From NCBI RefSeq assembly GCF_947172395.1, contig NC_069084.1, forward strand, positions 7,689,107 to 7,753,106: a stretch of DNA of 64,000 nt. The letters run 5' to 3'. The notes under the pieces were generated by a model. That model did no database searches, was not told where the DNA came from, and worked only from the letters and a program-made list of their open reading frames with translations. The position numbers and the translations under genes were made by a program. How positions within the stretch are numbered: position 1 is the first letter of the stretch; the number at the start of each line of letters is the position of its first letter. Origin of the DNA: Bicyclus anynana. Taxonomy: Eukaryota; Arthropoda; Insecta; Lepidoptera; Nymphalidae. Shown here in pieces: positions 62,011 through 64,000 of the stretch.

Positions 62011-62049
62011 ACTGGGACTTAGAAATAAGTTTTACCTGTTATCCTAACC

Positions 62050-62393
62050 TACTAATATTATAAACGAGAATGTTTGTATGGATGTTTGGATGTTTGTTAC
62101 TATTTAACGCCGCTACTACTGAAGTGGTTTGGCTAAAATTTGGAATGGAAATAGATTTTACTCTGGATTAACACATAGGCTACTGTTTATCCCGAAAAAA
62201 CCTATGGTTTCCCGAGATTTGCGAAAACTGATGATTTTTATGATATATGAATGTTTGTTACTCTTTCACACCTCAACTACTAAACTGAATTAGCTAAAAT
62301 TGAGATACATTATAGCCTGGATTAACACATAGGCTACTTTTTATTCCGGAAAAATCCATGATTCCCGAGGGATTCCGAGGAGTCCGCTAGTAA
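62050..62393 (+). mobile_element. HEL-1 dimer
   Basis: Unit 1 runs from CCTACTAATATTATAAACGA to CCCGAGATTTGCGAAAA. The joint CTGATGATTTTTATGATATA follows, then unit 2 to GGAGTCCGCTAG. It has the same architecture as 49300-49680. Confidence 0.75.
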
Positions 62394-62624
62394 TAAATAT
62401 ATGTACCATCAAAAGAAAAACTAATACTAATAGATAATGCGATATTATAGCACCGTCACCGTAGAAATGTCGAAAGTATCTGCTTGATCAAAACGGAAAT
62501 TATAGAATCCTTTGAAGTGGATGCGACTTATGTCAAAAAGTTCTGTAACCCTGCACAGCACATTTAGCTCGAACTCAGTAGTGCCGCAAACTTATCTAGT
62601 ACTTACTAGTTTTTAGTACTTACT

Positions 62625-62830
62625 AGCGGACGCCCGTGATTTCGTCTGCCTGGAACTCAGTTTACCATAAATCCCGCGGGAACAATGGATTTTCCGAGAT
62701 GAAGTGAGTTAACTCAGAGTAAAATCTATTTCCATTCCAAATTTCAGCTAAATTGCTTTAGTAGCCGCAGCACAAAGGAGGAACAAAACAAACACACTTA
62801 CACACAAACTTTCGCCTTTATAATATTAGT
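62625..62830 (-). mobile_element. HEL-1 copy forming one arm of a palindrome
   Basis: CTTACTAGCGGACGCCCGTG, CCCGCGGGAACAATGGATTT, TCAGCTAAATTGCTTTAGTA, GTAGCCGCAG and TTCGCCTTTATAATATTAGT. Confidence 0.8.
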
Positions 62831-62874
62831 ATCACACTAATATTATAAAGGCGAAAGTTTGTGTGTAAGTGTGT
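62792..62874. repeat. Perfect 39-bp palindrome at a HEL-1 5' end
   Basis: Arms 62792-62830 and 62836-62874 are exact complements around ATCAC. The right arm is a second HEL-1 start (ACTAATATTATAAAGGCGAA), which ends after GTGTGTAAGTGTGT. Confidence 0.9.
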
Positions 62875-63194
62875 AATGTTTTCAAAATGGTGTCCGCCGC
62901 GACATCTGTTCCAGTTTTGGCCACCGAGTCAGAAATGTTTGTGGCTCTATACTTATATTTATCGCGCTGTCATCTCAAACAGTTGTACAGCATGTTACGA
63001 TCTCAATCAAGCGTTATTTAAGTTAACTTAACCACTTGTAATTGTGGTAAGAACAGCTGTAATTCCGCGTTGGACAGCCAGGTTGAAAATTTTTGTAAAA
63101 AAATGAGCCAGACAGGTAGGAGAAAGCTTTTACCAGCCGCGGTAAAGTATTTCGAAAAAAAAAATCAATTTCATGACAATGAGGATAGATAGAC
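62875..63194. other. Unassigned stretch
   Basis: CAAAATGGTGTCCGCCGCGA near 62884 is GC-richer. No family recognised. Confidence 0.35.
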
Positions 63195-63303
63195 TCATCA
63201 TCATCGTCATATCAGCCCATGGACGTCCACTACAGGCTTTTTGTATACTTACAAACATTACTATCCTGAGCCGCCTGCATCCAGCGAATCCCTGCGACTC
63301 GCT
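63195..63303 (-). mobile_element. RTE-like LINE 3' stub, short
   Basis: CATCATCATCGTCATATCAG, CCCATGGACGTCCACTACAG and CCGCCTGCATCCAGCGAATC, with a deletion in the GGACATAGGCC region. Confidence 0.65.
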
Positions 63304-63717
63304 ATGTAGTAATAGATAGAATACTAATTTGCAATATAATTTCAACTTAATATTAAATTCCAAAGTAGGTATGACTACGTAAACTCCAATAAGTTGGTCC
63401 ATGTTTAGCAGACGGTGGCTTTCGTTTATTCTCTATACACAAGAGCTGCAGGGATCTAGATTAGCCACGGAATTTTAATTGAAACTCTCCTATAAACTGA
63501 AATATGTTTAATATCATCAATCTACAGAGGAGAACTTTGGTTTGAGAATGTTCGATCCGTTTAAGTTAGACAGGCGGTTGTACGTAATTGGTTATTTACC
63601 ATTGCTATGCATTCAAAATACCTCACTATAATGAACATTTTGAATAACAACAATGATACTATAATGGTTGTAGATAGTTTTGTTTTGTTAGAACAGCAAA
63701 ATAATGACTTATTTTTT
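63304..63717. other. Unassigned stretch
   Basis: Nothing recognised. Confidence 0.35.
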
Positions 63718-63978
63718 CTACTATATAAAAATAAGTCGTGTTTTCCTTCCTGACGCTATAACTCCAGAACGCACGAACCAATTTCCACGGTTTTGCATTC
63801 GTTGGAAAGGTCTCGGGCTCCGTGAGGTTTATAGTAAAGAAAATTCAGGAAAACTTTCAACGTAGGGTTGGGGTAGGGTAGGGATAGGGTAGGGGTAGGG
63901 TAGGGTAGGGGTAGGGTAGAGGTAGTTGAAAGCTTATATCGAGTTTCACGCGGACGGAGTCGCGGGCGTCCGCTAGTT
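63718..63978 (+). mobile_element. HEL-3 element with a TAGGG-type array
   Basis: ACTATATAAAAATAAGTCGT, GACGCTATAACTCCAGAACG, TTTTGCATTCGTTGGAAAGG, then GGGTAGGG/GGGATAGGG/GGGGTAGGG units at about 63865-63922, then GAGTTTCACGCGGACGGAGT and CGCGGGCGTCCGCTAG. Opposite in orientation to the copy at 18533. Confidence 0.8.
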
Positions 63979-64000
63979 TGTAAATAGAAATTTCCACATA

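Overview
The window looks like intronic DNA from a butterfly or moth (Lepidoptera). It is AT-rich, has no bacterial-style gene layout, and holds only one long open reading frame pair, which belongs to a retrotransposon. It is filled with short dispersed repeats of types common in lepidopteran genomes: tRNA-derived SINEs, 3' stubs of LINEs, Helitron-like elements beginning near ACTAATATTATAAA and ending CTAG, and many small inverted-repeat elements (MITEs). Family letters used here (SINE-A, B, C, I, J; HEL-1, 2, 3, 4; MITE-F, G, H, K, N) are my own labels for sequences that recur inside the window. They are not database names.

Host gene. Five short plus-strand segments (2961-2985, 22347-22389, 32691-32728, 57540-57632, 61813-61849) each sit between a pyrimidine-rich AG acceptor and a GT donor, usually GTAAGT. 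Their reading frames join without a stop: each exit phase equals the next entry phase. I read them as small exons of one plus-strand gene with 4-25 kb introns. The protein is not recognised.

Retroelement. Between about 41.5 and 44.9 kb on the minus strand is a nearly intact non-LTR-type retroelement. A 203-codon frame carries a zinc finger. A 783-codon frame carries a reverse transcriptase with a YLDD active site, a Cys/His knuckle and an RPD...WD restriction-like endonuclease. The two frames overlap by 62 bases and appear to be one ancestral frame split by a single frameshift.

Layout. 0-9 kb: an RTE-like LINE stub, MITEs, HEL-1 and two long perfect hairpins. 9-13 kb: SINE-B with target-site duplications, a 1-kb foldback element with a MITE at its centre, SINE-I and SINE-A. 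13-24.6 kb: HEL copies, MITE-F copies, a LINE C-terminus and a Helitron-like copy split by a MITE. 24.6-39.5 kb: SINE-rich, with eight SINE-A copies in a row on the minus strand and one SINE-A inside a SINE-B. 40-45 kb: the retroelement. 45-54 kb: LINE 3' ends, HEL-2 copies and RTE-like stubs. 54-64 kb: a decayed Penelope-type hammerhead motif, MITEs, SINE-A inside MITE-G, HEL dimers, a perfect 39-bp-arm palindrome, and a second HEL-3 with a TAGGG-type array.

Boundaries of repeats are estimates by eye, usually good to 5-20 bases. No alignment or database search was possible.
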